Assembly: GCA_963666935.1 (NCBI GenBank)
Contig: OY762936.1
Location: 310,001 to 374,000 of the forward strand
Reading direction: 5' to 3'
Origin: G963666935 sp963666935
GTDB taxonomy: Bacteria > Bacillota > Clostridia > Christensenellales > CAG-138
DNA: 64,000 nt
Shown here: positions 27,224 to 40,273 of the stretch, in pieces
Layout of the letters: the number at the start of each line of letters is the position of its first letter
Numbering within the stretch: position 1 is the stretch's first letter
The notes under the pieces: generated by a model
Told to the model about the DNA's origin: nothing
The model's database searches: none
What the model saw: the letters and a program-made list of their open reading frames with translations, nothing else
Made by a program: the position numbers and the translations under genes

Positions 27224-28200
27224 TGCTTCCGTTTCTACCGGAAACTCCCGTGCTGCTTGCGCCCATGGCCGGCGTTACAGACCTGCCGTACCGCGCCCTT
27301 TGCAAAGAGCTGGGGTGCGATTTTACTTATACCGAGATGGTCAGCGCAAAGGGACTTGCATTTGGCGGGCAAGGCAGCGCGCAGCTGCTGGAGACGGCGG
27401 AAATTGAGCGGCCCTGCGGGGTACAGCTCTTTGGACGGGAGCCGGACATTCTCGCCGAAACTGTCCGGAGGCTTTGCGAGGACAGGAGGGGTGAGCTGGC
27501 CCTGATCGATTTGAACATGGGTTGCCCCGCGCCCAAGATCGTGAACAACGGCGAGGGAAGTGCCTTGATGAAAGAGCTGCCTTTGGCCGGGCGGATCATT
27601 GAGGCCGTGAGCCGGGCATCCGCACTGCCCGTGACAGTGAAATTCCGCAAGGGGTTTGACGCACAGCACGTGAACGCCGTGGAGTTTGCCAAGATGGCGG
27701 AGCAGAGCGGCGCAGCCATGGTTACGGTACACGGCCGCACCCGAGAGCAGATGTACAGCGGCAGGGCAGATTGGGACATTATTGCCGCGGTCAAACAGGC
27801 GGTGACCATTCCCGTCATCGGCAACGGAGACGTGTTTACAGGCAGAGATGCGGCGGCGCTCATTGCGCACAGCGGTTGCGACGGAATTATGGCGGCTCGG
27901 GGTGCGCAGGGCAACCCCTTTTTGTTTCGAGAGATCAAGGCGGCGCTTTTCGGCGATACATATACGCCGCCCACAGCACAGGAGCGTATCGATACGGCTA
28001 TATTGCATACCCGGCGCATGGCGCAATATAAAGGCGAGCGGGGGGCCGTTGAAATGCGCAAGCATTTGGCATGGTATGTAAAAGGCCTTCGTGGCGCCGT
28101 GGAATTCCGCACGCGGGTAAACGTGGCAGTAGGCACAGAGGCGCTTATTGAGCTGCTTTTAGAATACAGGGAGCGTGTTTCAACAAATAACAGAGATTAG
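27223..28200 (+). CDS. dusB: tRNA-dihydrouridine synthase
   Basis: 325 aa FMN enzyme that reduces uridine in tRNA. LLAPMAGVTDLPYRALCKELG at the start, LNMGCPAPKIVNNGEGSAL with the catalytic Cys, HGRTREQMYSGRADW and VIGNGDVFTG are Dus signatures. Length fits the DusB type. Confidence 0.93.
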   Translation: MLPFLPETPVLLAPMAGVTDLPYRALCKELGCDFTYTEMVSAKGLAFGGQGSAQLLETAEIERPCGVQLFGREPDILAETVRRLCEDRRGELALIDLNMGCPAPKIVNNGEGSALMKELPLAGRIIEAVSRASALPVTVKFRKGFDAQHVNAVEFAKMAEQSGAAMVTVHGRTREQMYSGRADWDIIAAVKQAVTIPVIGNGDVFTGRDAAALIAHSGCDGIMAARGAQGNPFLFREIKAALFGDTYTPPTAQERIDTAILHTRRMAQYKGERGAVEMRKHLAWYVKGLRGAVEFRTRVNVAVGTEALIELLLEYRERVSTNNRD

Positions 28201-28212
28201 CGGCCGCTGTTA

Positions 28213-28241
28213 TTGACAAAGCGCAACCGCTTCTTTATAAT
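28213..28241 (+). promoter_or_regulatory. Consensus promoter for greA-lysS
   Basis: TTGACA (28213-28218) and TATAAT (28236-28241) with a 17-base spacer: a perfect sigma-A promoter, ending 34 bases before the greA ATG. Confidence 0.9.
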
Positions 28242-28274
28242 GTCTGTACTTATGTGAATGGAGGATTTGTTTTC

Positions 28275-28748
28275 ATGACTGAAGTGCGTCTCACTGCAGA
28301 AGGTGTTGCAAAATACGAGGAGAGATTGGAATACCTTAAGACCACTGGTCGCTCGGAAATTGCGGAGCAGATTAAGGTTGCTCGCTCTTTCGGAGACCTC
28401 AGTGAAAATGCCGAATACGATGCGGCAAAAATTGAACAGGCGCGCATAGAATATGAAATTGTAGAACTCGAGACCATGCTGCGCAACGTTGTGCTCATTG
28501 ATGAAGAGAACATCAGCACCGATGTGGTGAACGTGGGCGCTATCACTACGATATTTAATATGGCTTCAGAAAAGACGATGTCCTTTCAGATTGTGGGCAG
28601 CGCCGAGGCGGATCCAAAGGACGGCCGCATTTCCAATGAATCTCCGGTGGGGAAAGCCCTGATCGGGCATAAGGTAGGCGAAGTCGTTGAGATTCAGGTG
28701 CCAGGTGGCGTTAGCAGCTATAAGATTATGGCCATTGGCAAAGAATAA
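28275..28748 (+). CDS. greA: Transcription elongation factor GreA
   Basis: 157 aa from ATG 28275. It rescues backtracked RNA polymerase by stimulating transcript cleavage. The N-terminal coiled coil (RSEIAEQIKVARSFGDLSEN then AEYDAAKIEQ) carries the acidic tip DLSENAEYD, and the C-terminal FKBP-like domain ends SYKIMAIGKE. lysS follows within 20 bases. Confidence 0.95.
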   Translation: MTEVRLTAEGVAKYEERLEYLKTTGRSEIAEQIKVARSFGDLSENAEYDAAKIEQARIEYEIVELETMLRNVVLIDEENISTDVVNVGAITTIFNMASEKTMSFQIVGSAEADPKDGRISNESPVGKALIGHKVGEVVEIQVPGGVSSYKIMAIGKE

Positions 28749-28767
28749 TCGGAAAGAGAGAATGAAC

Positions 28768-30291
28768 ATGGCAGAGGAAATAACGGCGGGCGGCCAGGAG
28801 GAAGTACGGGAGATTACCCAAGAGGAGCTTTCCGAGCTTCTTCAGGTCCGCAGGGATAAGTTAAAGGCATTGCAGGATGCGGGTAGGGACCCATTTGAAA
28901 AGGTGCGCTTCGACCAGCAGTACTACAGCGCGGATATCCTTGCCGATTATGAAGGCTTCGAAGGGAAGACCGTTTGTCTGGCCGGGCGCATGATGTCCAA
29001 GCGCATCATGGGCAAGGCCAGCTTTGCCAATATTTTGGATTACAAGGGCGGAATACAGGTTTATGTCCGCAAAGACGACGTAGGGGAGGAGCCTTATGCC
29101 GACTTTAAAACCATGGACATCGGTGATATCATCGGTGTGGCGGGCCGGGTATTTAAGACCCGCACGGGCGAGGTTTCCATTCATGCAGAGGAGGTTACTC
29201 TCCTGACGAAATCCCTTCGTCCCTTGCCGGAGAAGTTTCACGGCCTGAAAGATCCAGAGCTCCGCTACCGCCAGCGCTTTGTGGACATGATTGTCAACCC
29301 CGAGGTGCGGAACACCTTTGTGCGGCGCAGTGAGATCATTGCAGAAATTCGCAGTCACCTGAACGCACAGGGCTTTATCGAGGTGGAGACGCCTGTGCTC
29401 AACACCACTGCCAGCGGCGCCAGCGCCCGCCCCTTCATCACTCACCACAATACGTTGGATATGGATATGTACCTGCGTATCGCCACGGAACTGCACCTGA
29501 AGATGTGCATCGTGGGAGGACTGGAGCGGGTTTACGAGATCGGCCGGATTTTCCGCAACGAGGGAATGGACGCTACCCATAATCCGGAGTTTACCACCAT
29601 AGAGTTATATCAGGCCTATACCGACTACAACGGCATGATGGCACTGGCGGAGGATTTGATCTCCCACTGCTGCAAAAAGGTGCACGGGACGACAAAGGTT
29701 GCCTATCAAGGAACGGAAATCGATCTTACGGCCCCATTCCGCCGCCTTACCATGAACGAGGCAGTAAAGATTGAGACCGGAGTGGATTTTTGGGCCTGCG
29801 ATAGTGACGCAGAGGCCCATGCGCTGGCGAAAGAGAAGCTAGGCATGGTTTTTGAAGACAAGACCATGACTAAGGGCAGGATTTTGGCGGAAGCGTTTGA
29901 CGCATTTGTGGAAGATAAGCTGATACAGCCCACCTTTATTTTAGATTATCCCGTGGAGATTTCTCCGCTGTCTAAACGCAGTCTGGATATTCCGGGCCTT
30001 ACCCAGCGCTTCGAACTGTTCATCGCGGGACACGAGTATGCCAACGCATTTTCGGAGCTCAATGACCCCGTAGACCAGAGGGAGCGGTTTGTGCAGCAGG
30101 CCATGGAGCGCGCCAAGGGCGACGACGAAGCCATGATGATCGACGAGGACTTCTGCCTGGCGCTGGAGTACGGAATGCCCCCCACCGGAGGCATCGGCAT
30201 CGGCATCGACCGACTGGTGATGCTTTTGACGGATTGCTCCAGCATTCGCGATGTTTTGCTCTTTCCCACAATGAAACCGATTGCAAAATAA
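28768..30291 (+). CDS. lysS: Lysyl-tRNA synthetase (class II)
   Basis: 507 aa from ATG 28768 (28762 is possible). An OB-fold anticodon-binding domain (residues about 60-170) precedes the class II core: motif 1 region RFVDMIVNPEVRNTFVRRS, motif 2 FRNEGMDATHNPEFTTIE, motif 3 GGIGIGIDRLVMLL. The N-terminus has a Glu-rich extension of about 20 residues. Confidence 0.96.
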   Translation: MAEEITAGGQEEVREITQEELSELLQVRRDKLKALQDAGRDPFEKVRFDQQYYSADILADYEGFEGKTVCLAGRMMSKRIMGKASFANILDYKGGIQVYVRKDDVGEEPYADFKTMDIGDIIGVAGRVFKTRTGEVSIHAEEVTLLTKSLRPLPEKFHGLKDPELRYRQRFVDMIVNPEVRNTFVRRSEIIAEIRSHLNAQGFIEVETPVLNTTASGASARPFITHHNTLDMDMYLRIATELHLKMCIVGGLERVYEIGRIFRNEGMDATHNPEFTTIELYQAYTDYNGMMALAEDLISHCCKKVHGTTKVAYQGTEIDLTAPFRRLTMNEAVKIETGVDFWACDSDAEAHALAKEKLGMVFEDKTMTKGRILAEAFDAFVEDKLIQPTFILDYPVEISPLSKRSLDIPGLTQRFELFIAGHEYANAFSELNDPVDQRERFVQQAMERAKGDDEAMMIDEDFCLALEYGMPPTGGIGIGIDRLVMLLTDCSSIRDVLLFPTMKPIAK

Positions 30292-30437
30292 CCCGGATCC
30301 CACGTATGGCGCTGGAGAAAATATGAAATATTTATTAATAGAGAAAAACTCGCTTTATCCGTCGCGGCATAGTGTGATATGATGCATGTGGAAAAATAAG
30401 CGACTTCTCGCAAGAGTCTCAGGAGGAAATATACGCA

Positions 30438-31355
30438 ATGAAAAAGCTCATAGCGGCAATTATGATGATTGCTTTGTTGCTCAGTTGCGCGGCTTGCAAC
30501 CAAAAGGGAGAGGAAGTCATAGAGGTTGTCGTACCCGGGACCCCCAGCATGGCAACGCCAACGAGTACTCCCGTGGCAACACCTGAGCCTACCCCCGATG
30601 TCCCCGCATACGTGTCTCCCTATACCAAGAAGATTGCAGACGCCTATGCGAAAAACAGTGACACGGTGGGTTGGTTCGCCATCAGCGGCACCAACATCGA
30701 CTACCCCGTTATGTATGGAGATAACTGGTACTATGCAACCCACGATCTAAACAAGAAGAAAATTACGTCCGGTTCAATATACACCCACTTCAATGATGCC
30801 TATTATGCGAACTTCCTGTCTCAGACCAACATCAATCTGAAGCAGAACATCGTCATTACAGGACATAACTCCCGGGTCAGCGGCACTATGTTCCATCAGC
30901 TGCACCACATTCAGGAGGTAAATCTGGGCAAGACAAAATGCGCCTATGCAAAATGCACCAGCGCTGTGTTGGATCCTAATGTCCTGCCGAATTTCAGCAC
31001 TCCGGAAGGTCGCACTTGGGATATTAGCATCTTGGGTATTGACGCGCAGTGGGAAGTTTGGGCCATGTATGAGGTGGATAAGAAAGAGCCTGAATCTACG
31101 TTATACTATAATACCTGGTTCCCCTCCGACAAAAAATATTATCCGGAAAATCAGAAGGAGATTCAGGATTGGATCGACAAGCAGGTTTCCCGCAGCCAAT
31201 ATGACTTTAATGCGGAGGTCGGCGTTAGCGATCAGTTCCTAACTATTTACACTTGCGGCGACAATCACGATTCGAGTACCGCCCAGTCCCGGCTGTACTT
31301 CTTCCTCAAGCAGGTCAATCCGGCACCTACCGTAGCCACAGCCACCAATCAATAA
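30438..31355 (+). CDS. srtB: Class B sortase with lipoprotein signal
   Basis: 305 aa. Residues 1-20 form a lipoprotein signal with candidate lipidation Cys17 (LLSC) or Cys20 (CAAC). A Pro/Thr linker (about 35-58) is followed by the sortase domain: TVGWFAISGTNIDYPVMYGD, ITGHNSR with catalytic His, FLTIYTCGD with catalytic Cys and AQSRLYFF with Arg. Substrate-like proteins with a sorting signal are not seen in the window. AGGAGGAAATATACGC precedes the ATG. Lipid anchoring of a class B sortase is less usual than a membrane helix. Confidence 0.88.
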   Translation: MKKLIAAIMMIALLLSCAACNQKGEEVIEVVVPGTPSMATPTSTPVATPEPTPDVPAYVSPYTKKIADAYAKNSDTVGWFAISGTNIDYPVMYGDNWYYATHDLNKKKITSGSIYTHFNDAYYANFLSQTNINLKQNIVITGHNSRVSGTMFHQLHHIQEVNLGKTKCAYAKCTSAVLDPNVLPNFSTPEGRTWDISILGIDAQWEVWAMYEVDKKEPESTLYYNTWFPSDKKYYPENQKEIQDWIDKQVSRSQYDFNAEVGVSDQFLTIYTCGDNHDSSTAQSRLYFFLKQVNPAPTVATATNQ

Positions 31356-31372
31356 ACATCAACCCAATTTAG

Positions 31373-31402
31373 AGCGCATCAAACGATGCGCTTTTTTATT
31401 TT
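31373..31402 (+). terminator. Terminator after the sortase gene
   Basis: AGCGCATC-AAAC-GATGCGCT followed by TTTTTATTTTTT. Confidence 0.92.
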
Positions 31403-31792
31403 TTGGAAAGAATATAAGAAAAACTGCTTTTTATAATGCAAAAAACATATCATTATGAAAACAAGAGAAAAAAAGAGATTTTAAACAAAACAGCACATGT
31501 ATTTTAATTTAATTGCCAATAATCAATAATTTAATGATATTAATGCGGATACACAAAAAAACGCGAATTGTATGAAGACGCATTTTTTGTTACTATAAAA
31601 CCCGATCCGCTTTTTTAGGCGGAGAATGCACCTTGAAAACTATATAGTGCTAACGAAGAAGAAGAAACGCAAGTAATGAAGAGACAACCGAGCAGTACCG
31701 CCTAAAAGGGTACTGCGAAGGGAAGGGCCCGAAAGGGTCCGGCCAGAGAAGAAACGAGTAAGATATCCGAGAGGATATTTTAACAGGAATTA
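31403..31792 (+). promoter_or_regulatory. rRNA operon promoter and leader region
   Basis: 390 bases, very AT-rich to 31600, with no gene. TATAAT at 31432 and TATAAA at 31594 are candidate -10 boxes but neither has a good -35 at 16-18 bases. The leader holds hairpins GCAGTACC/GGTACTGC (31692-31716) and GGGCCC-GAAA-GGGTCC (31725-31740), and the left arm of the 16S processing stem (31628-31651). Confidence 0.6.
31628..31651 (+). repeat. Left arm of 16S rRNA processing stem
   Basis: The 24-base block from GCACCTTGAAAAC to TATAGTGCT is complementary to 33372-33395, with one mismatch and one wobble pair. Together they bracket 16S and are the likely RNase III site. Confidence 0.75.
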
Positions 31793-33312
<1,520 letters not shown>

Positions 33313-33371
33313 GGGTGTAAAACCTAAAATAGGAGAGGTTGTCGCAAGGAAAGCGAAGTAAAGGAATCGGA

Positions 33372-33395
33372 AGCACTATATGGTTTTGAAGGTGC
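33372..33395 (+). repeat. Right arm of 16S rRNA processing stem
   Basis: AGCACTATATGGTTTTGAAG then GTGC pairs with 31628-31651. It lies 60 bases after the 16S 3' end and before tRNA-Ala. Confidence 0.75.
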
Positions 33396-33447
33396 GAACC
33401 TTCAAAGGCAGGGTAGGAAGAAGTACTAACGTGCCACAACCAAATAA

Positions 33448-33523
33448 GGGGGTGTAGCTCAGTTGGGAGAGCGCCTGCCTTGCAAGCAGGAGGCCATCGG
33501 TTCGAACCCGTTCATCTCCACCA
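33448..33523 (+). tRNA. tRNA-Ala (anticodon TGC)
   Basis: 76 bases with encoded CCA in the 16S-23S spacer. Anticodon stem CCTGC/GCAGG with loop CTTGCAA. The acceptor stem has two G-T pairs and the T stem (ATCGG/CCGTT) has one T-T mismatch. Confidence 0.95.
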
Positions 33524-33528
33524 AATGA

Positions 33529-33605
33529 GGGCTCATAGCTCAGTTGGTTAGAGCGCGCGCCTGATAAGCGCGAGGTCGGTGGTTCGAGTCCACTTGAGCC
33601 CACCA
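33529..33605 (+). tRNA. tRNA-Ile (anticodon GAT)
   Basis: 77 bases with encoded CCA, 5 bases after tRNA-Ala. Anticodon stem GCGCG-type with loop CTGATAA gives GAT. The Ala-Ile pair in the spacer is a common rRNA operon arrangement. Confidence 0.96.
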
Positions 33606-33652
33606 GTTTTCACCGAGCGGCGGGGGAAGACGAAAGCAAGGAGCCGCAAGTG

Positions 33653-33670
33653 TACCTTGAAAACTGCATA
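33653..33670 (+). repeat. Left arm of 23S rRNA processing stem
   Basis: TACCTTGAAAACTGCATA is perfectly complementary to 36836-36853 downstream of 23S. Spacer 33606-33810 otherwise shows no gene. Confidence 0.8.
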
Positions 33671-33810
33671 GAGAAGAGTAAAATCGCGGAGAAAAAGAAT
33701 TTGAAAAACAAAAAGCAGAGGGTAAGTGAACCATCTGCTACAATTTCAAAGGAAAAAGATAAAAAATAGAACTCATGCAATTGAAGAATTGTGTGTGCCT
33801 ATTCTAACAA

Positions 33811-36816
<3,006 letters not shown>

Positions 36817-36835
36817 AAGCGAAAGAACTCTTTAA

Positions 36836-36853
36836 TATGCAGTTTTCAAGGTA
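36836..36853 (+). repeat. Right arm of 23S rRNA processing stem
   Basis: TATGCAGTTTTCAAGGTA, perfect complement of 33653-33670. Confidence 0.8.
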
Positions 36854-36872
36854 TGCACAACATACCTCACCA

Positions 36873-36989
36873 TACCGGTGGTTAAGCTAAGGGGTCCCAC
36901 CTGTTCCCATCCCGAACACAGAAGTTAAGCCCTTACACACCGACAATACTTGGCTGGTGACGGCCCGGGAAGATAGGCAGCTGCCGGTT
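36873..36989 (+). rRNA. rrf: 5S ribosomal RNA
   Basis: About 117 bases. ACCGG near 36874 pairs with CCGGT near 36984 as helix I. CCTGTTCCCATCCCGAACAC and AAGTTAAGCCC are diagnostic. Confidence 0.93.
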
Positions 36990-36996
36990 CCATTGA

Positions 36997-37029
36997 CAAA
37001 AGCACCCCATTTGGGGTGCTTTTGTTTTG
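36997..37029 (+). terminator. rRNA operon terminator
   Basis: AAAAGCACCCC-ATTT-GGGGTGCTTTT followed by GTTTTG, 8 bases after 5S. Confidence 0.93.
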
Positions 37030-37315
37030 TGCTGGCGCAGGATTGGCTTCTCGGGCCGAGCGGCAGCCGGGGACTGGGCACGGGAACGGAGGCGAGCGCA
37101 CAAGCCGGTGGCGAACGAGTGGATTATGGCGCGCCTCTCGCGCCGGAACTTCCTATTCTAGACGATCCAGTGAGACGGAAGGGGGTTTAGGAAGGCGTTC
37201 ACGCCGACGAGAAATGGCCATACCAAACCGTAAGGGAAGACAAACAGCTAGCCGGTTCCATTGACTAAAAATACCCCGATGGGGGGAGGTTGTTGCATTC
37301 CAGCGGATGCTCATA
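37030..37315 (+). other. Gene-free stretch with a decayed copy of the 5S 3' end
   Basis: No gene is seen. At 37229-37265 GGGAAGACAAACAGCTAGCC then GGTTCCATTGACTAAAA closely matches the true 5S 3' end and its flank (GGGAAGATAGGCAGCTGCC then GGTTCCATTGACAAAAG at 36967 on). It is followed by ATACCCCGATGGGG, a degraded form of the terminator. The sequence between 37030 and 37220 is GC-rich and does not resemble rRNA. Confidence 0.55.
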
Positions 37316-37344
37316 TTGACTGTGTGTTCCGGAAAGATTAAAAT
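37316..37344 (+). promoter_or_regulatory. Promoter for ybjQ
   Basis: TTGACT (37316-37321), 17-base spacer, TAAAAT (37339-37344); ACAAGGAGGC follows before ATG 37377. Confidence 0.75.
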
Positions 37345-37376
37345 TACCATAACGACATTTACAAGGAGGCTACCCC

Positions 37377-37688
37377 ATGATACTTGTAACCACCGAATTC
37401 ATTTACGGCAAAGAATTGGAGATGTTAGGCATCGTAAAGGGAAGTACCGTACAGTCCAAAAACATTGGAAAGGATATTTTGCAAGGACTCAAGACCATCG
37501 TAGGCGGAGAGCTTAAGGCGTATGCCAAGATGATGGACGACGCCCGCAGGATTGCCACGGACCGTATGGTGAAAGAGGCGGAGGCTATGGGCGCGGACGC
37601 CGTGGTGACTGTACGATATGCCACGTCCGCCATCATGCAGGGTGCTGCGGAAGTAATGGCCTACGGCACGGCAGTTCGCTTCAAATAA
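37377..37688 (+). CDS. ybjQ: YbjQ/UPF0145 family protein
   Basis: 103 aa. The fold-defining ILVTTEFIYGKELEMLGIVKG start and ATDRMVKEAEAMGADAVVTV match the UPF0145 (heavy-metal-binding-like, DUF74) family, which forms pentamers; its role is unknown. No metal-ligand motif is evident. It is 2 bases before the ybaK-like gene. Confidence 0.88.
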   Translation: MILVTTEFIYGKELEMLGIVKGSTVQSKNIGKDILQGLKTIVGGELKAYAKMMDDARRIATDRMVKEAEAMGADAVVTVRYATSAIMQGAAEVMAYGTAVRFK

Positions 37689-37690
37689 CG

Positions 37691-38161
37691 ATGGTTGTCA
37701 CCAACGCTATGCGTCTTTTAACGCTGGCGGAAATTCAATTTGAGCCCGTAGAATATCTATGGGACCAAAGCGACCTTTCGGGTACCCATGCGGCAGCTCA
37801 ACTGGCCCTTGATCCCGGCAGCGTGTTCAAAACGCTGGCTCTCCGGGGCGGCAGGGCGGGGTTTTTCGTTTGTTGTATTCCGGTGGCGGAGGAGCTGGAC
37901 CTGAAAAAGGCGGCGAAGGCCATCGGCGAAAAAAAGGTGGAAATGCTCCACGTGAAGGAACTGTTTGGGATTACCGGCTACGTGCGGGGCGGCTGTTCTC
38001 CAGTGGGAATGAAAAAGGATTCCCCCACTTTTTTGGACGAAACGGCCCAGCTTTTCGACCGCATCGCCGTAAGCGCTGGAACTCGGGGACAAATGCTGCT
38101 TCTAGAGCCTCATGCCTTGATGCAATACACGGGGGCGATACTCCAGGACCTTGTTCAATAA
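37691..38161 (+). CDS. ybaK: YbaK/EbsC-type aminoacyl-tRNA deacylase
   Basis: 156 aa. The family hydrolyses mischarged Cys-tRNA(Pro). VFKTLALRGG, the conserved Lys in LDLKKAAKAIGEKKVEML, and YVRGGCSPVGMKK near residues 97-109 identify YbaK. Probably cotranscribed with ybjQ. Confidence 0.88.
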   Translation: MVVTNAMRLLTLAEIQFEPVEYLWDQSDLSGTHAAAQLALDPGSVFKTLALRGGRAGFFVCCIPVAEELDLKKAAKAIGEKKVEMLHVKELFGITGYVRGGCSPVGMKKDSPTFLDETAQLFDRIAVSAGTRGQMLLLEPHALMQYTGAILQDLVQ

Positions 38162-38169
38162 AAAAAGAC

Positions 38170-38200
38170 GAAAAGAGGGAGCGATGCTCCCTCTTTTTAA
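38170..38200. terminator. Bidirectional terminator between ybaK and the SLC13-type gene
   Basis: AAAAGAGGGAGC-GAT-GCTCCCTCTTTTT: the stem has U runs in both directions and lies between convergent genes. Confidence 0.9.
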
Positions 38201-39375
38201 CGGTAAAACAGTGTGAGGAATAGAGTTAAAACAGCTAAAAAGCTGAAGTTCAGGATCGAAAACAGACCAAGGTATTTTTTGCTCCTCCCCGGGTTGTATT
38301 TCCTGTATTCCTGGAAGGTAATGAGGCTGGCCATGGAGGCAATGAGTGTACCCATGGATCCAATGTTTACGCCCAAGAGCAACTCTCGATAGTGCGCAGT
38401 AAACTCGGAGAGCAATATGGAGGCGGGCATGTTGCTGATAAACTGGGAGAAAGTTATGGAGCATAAAAAGGTATCCATGCCCGTGCGCAGGAAGCCTGAC
38501 AATAATCGGTTTACTGTGTCGATCCGGGCCATGTTGCCCGCAAAAATGAAAAAAAACAGAAAGGTCAAAAGTAGCGTATAATCCACAGCAGCCAAAGCCT
38601 TTTTGTCCACGAACAACAGAACGGCCGGTATTACAGCAAGCCCGACCCAGTAGGGAAGCGCGCGGAACACGATGGCGATGCACAGGGCAAACATCAGCAG
38701 ATACAGCACCGTCCGTTTAAGATCCAGTACACTGAGGCCCATTTCTTGGAGCACAGTGATGTTTTCTTTTTTTATGAATAGAACACACAGGGTCACCAAT
38801 CCCATGCCCAGAAGAAAGGGCAGGAACATGATGGAAAAGAACTCTCCGGTGGAGATATTAAATTTGGTGTACAAATATAAGTTTTGGGGATTGCCAAAGG
38901 GAGTAAGCATGCTGCCCAAGTTGGCGGAAATGGTCTGCATGATAAATGTAAAAGCCAAGTATTTCTCCTTGCCACAACAGAAGAATACGAAATATCCAAG
39001 AGGCAGAAAAGCCAGAATGGCGATGTCTTTGATAATGAACATGGAACTGATGCAGGTAATATAACATAAAGCCAATATGGCCATGCGCGTGTTACCGGTG
39101 TACTGGACGACTCGGTAGGCCAGTATGGAGAAAAAACCGATGTTTTTAAGCGCACTGATTACAGCTAAAGTACAAAAAAGGCAGGCGAGGGTCTTCCAGT
39201 CAAAATAGGAAAGATAAGCGGAATCGGGCGGTACGATGCAGGCGGTAATTGCAGATAGAACAATTGCAGCACAAAGTATCACATTGCGCCGAAAAAAACT
39301 GAGAGCAAGGACAAAAAGAGAGGCGTTCGCCTGCTCCGAAGGACGCATGTTTGGGTGCTTTTTTGTGATTGTCAT
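38197..39375 (-). CDS. SLC13/ArsB-type anion permease
   Basis: 392 aa with about ten membrane helices. The repeated ion-transporter signatures are visible as IMQTISANLGSMLTPFGNPQNL (near residues 155-176) and FSQFISNMPASILLSEF then GVNIGSMGTLIASMASL (near 310-350). The family moves dicarboxylates, citrate, sulfate or arsenite; substrate not readable. Single gene; TATAAT on the - strand at 39409-39414 is a candidate -10. Confidence 0.85.
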   Translation of the reverse strand: MTITKKHPNMRPSEQANASLFVLALSFFRRNVILCAAIVLSAITACIVPPDSAYLSYFDWKTLACLFCTLAVISALKNIGFFSILAYRVVQYTGNTRMAILALCYITCISSMFIIKDIAILAFLPLGYFVFFCCGKEKYLAFTFIMQTISANLGSMLTPFGNPQNLYLYTKFNISTGEFFSIMFLPFLLGMGLVTLCVLFIKKENITVLQEMGLSVLDLKRTVLYLLMFALCIAIVFRALPYWVGLAVIPAVLLFVDKKALAAVDYTLLLTFLFFFIFAGNMARIDTVNRLLSGFLRTGMDTFLCSITFSQFISNMPASILLSEFTAHYRELLLGVNIGSMGTLIASMASLITFQEYRKYNPGRSKKYLGLFSILNFSFLAVLTLFLTLFYR

Positions 39376-39561
39376 AGGAATCTCCAGACTTTTTACGCAA
39401 CAATATCATTATAGCGCAGCTTGTAAGCGAAATCAAATGTGGCAGATTGTCACAAAGGTACTTAATTTTGAAAGATATGATCCATTTTTTAACCTAGGTT
39501 TCATGATATTATTTGAAAAAACTAGGATCATACTATTCATCCGCGAAGGGGAGACAAAACA

Positions 39562-40251
39562 ATGGCGTTGCAACCCCAATACCGACATGAACTAAAATAC
39601 GAAATTACACCGCTTGAGCATGTGGTGCTCCGGCAGAGGATTAAGGTGTTGATGCAGCCTGACTGCAATGCGAAGGGCAATGGGGTTTATCGCATCAATA
39701 GCCTGTATTTCGATAATTTCAACGACCGAGCCCTTCGGGCAAAAGTGAACGGCACAACCAACCGAGAAAAGTTCAGAATTCGGTACTACGAAAACGATGT
39801 GTTCTATATGAGGCTGGAAAAAAAGCAGAAATGCCGCGACCTTTGCCTAAAATCTTCGGCTCCCGTGCAGGCTGATCAGGTTTGTAGGCTTCTTAAAGGG
39901 GACACCGCTTGGATGCCAGGGAGCGATGAGCCGCTGGTTCAAGAGCTGTATGTGAAGATGAAGGAACGGCAGCTGCGGCCCAAGACGGTGGTAATGTATC
40001 GCCGCGAGGCCTATGTGTTTCCATGGGGCAATGTTCGGGTAACCATTGATCGGGATATTCGTAGCGGCTTGTACAGCACGGCTTTTCTTTCACCAGATCT
40101 TCCTAGTATCCCTATCTTGGATCCCTCTAAAATGATTCTGGAGGTCAAGTACGATGAATTCCTGCCTGAAGTCATTATGGATGTACTTCAGATTGGATCA
40201 AGGCGATCACAGGCTTTTTCCAAATATGCCGGGTGCCGCAGCTTTGAATAA
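39562..40251 (+). CDS. VTC-domain protein (polyphosphate polymerase-like)
   Basis: 229 aa. The tunnel-fold VTC domain is shown by RHELKYEITP at the start, YRINSLYFDN, KFRIRYYEN, RLEKKQK, VVMYRREAYVF, VRVTIDRDI and MILEVKYDEFLP, which supply the basic and acidic residues lining the tunnel. The yeast homologue makes polyphosphate. It is followed by DUF4956 and CotH-kinase genes, a recurrent trio. Confidence 0.88.
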   Translation: MALQPQYRHELKYEITPLEHVVLRQRIKVLMQPDCNAKGNGVYRINSLYFDNFNDRALRAKVNGTTNREKFRIRYYENDVFYMRLEKKQKCRDLCLKSSAPVQADQVCRLLKGDTAWMPGSDEPLVQELYVKMKERQLRPKTVVMYRREAYVFPWGNVRVTIDRDIRSGLYSTAFLSPDLPSIPILDPSKMILEVKYDEFLPEVIMDVLQIGSRRSQAFSKYAGCRSFE

Positions 40252-40273
40252 AACAATACTGGAGGATTGATAA

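Noticed and set aside
38102..38683. 193-aa - frame overlapping ybaK and the SLC13-type gene
   Set aside because: Crosses two confident genes and a strong terminator; no family features.
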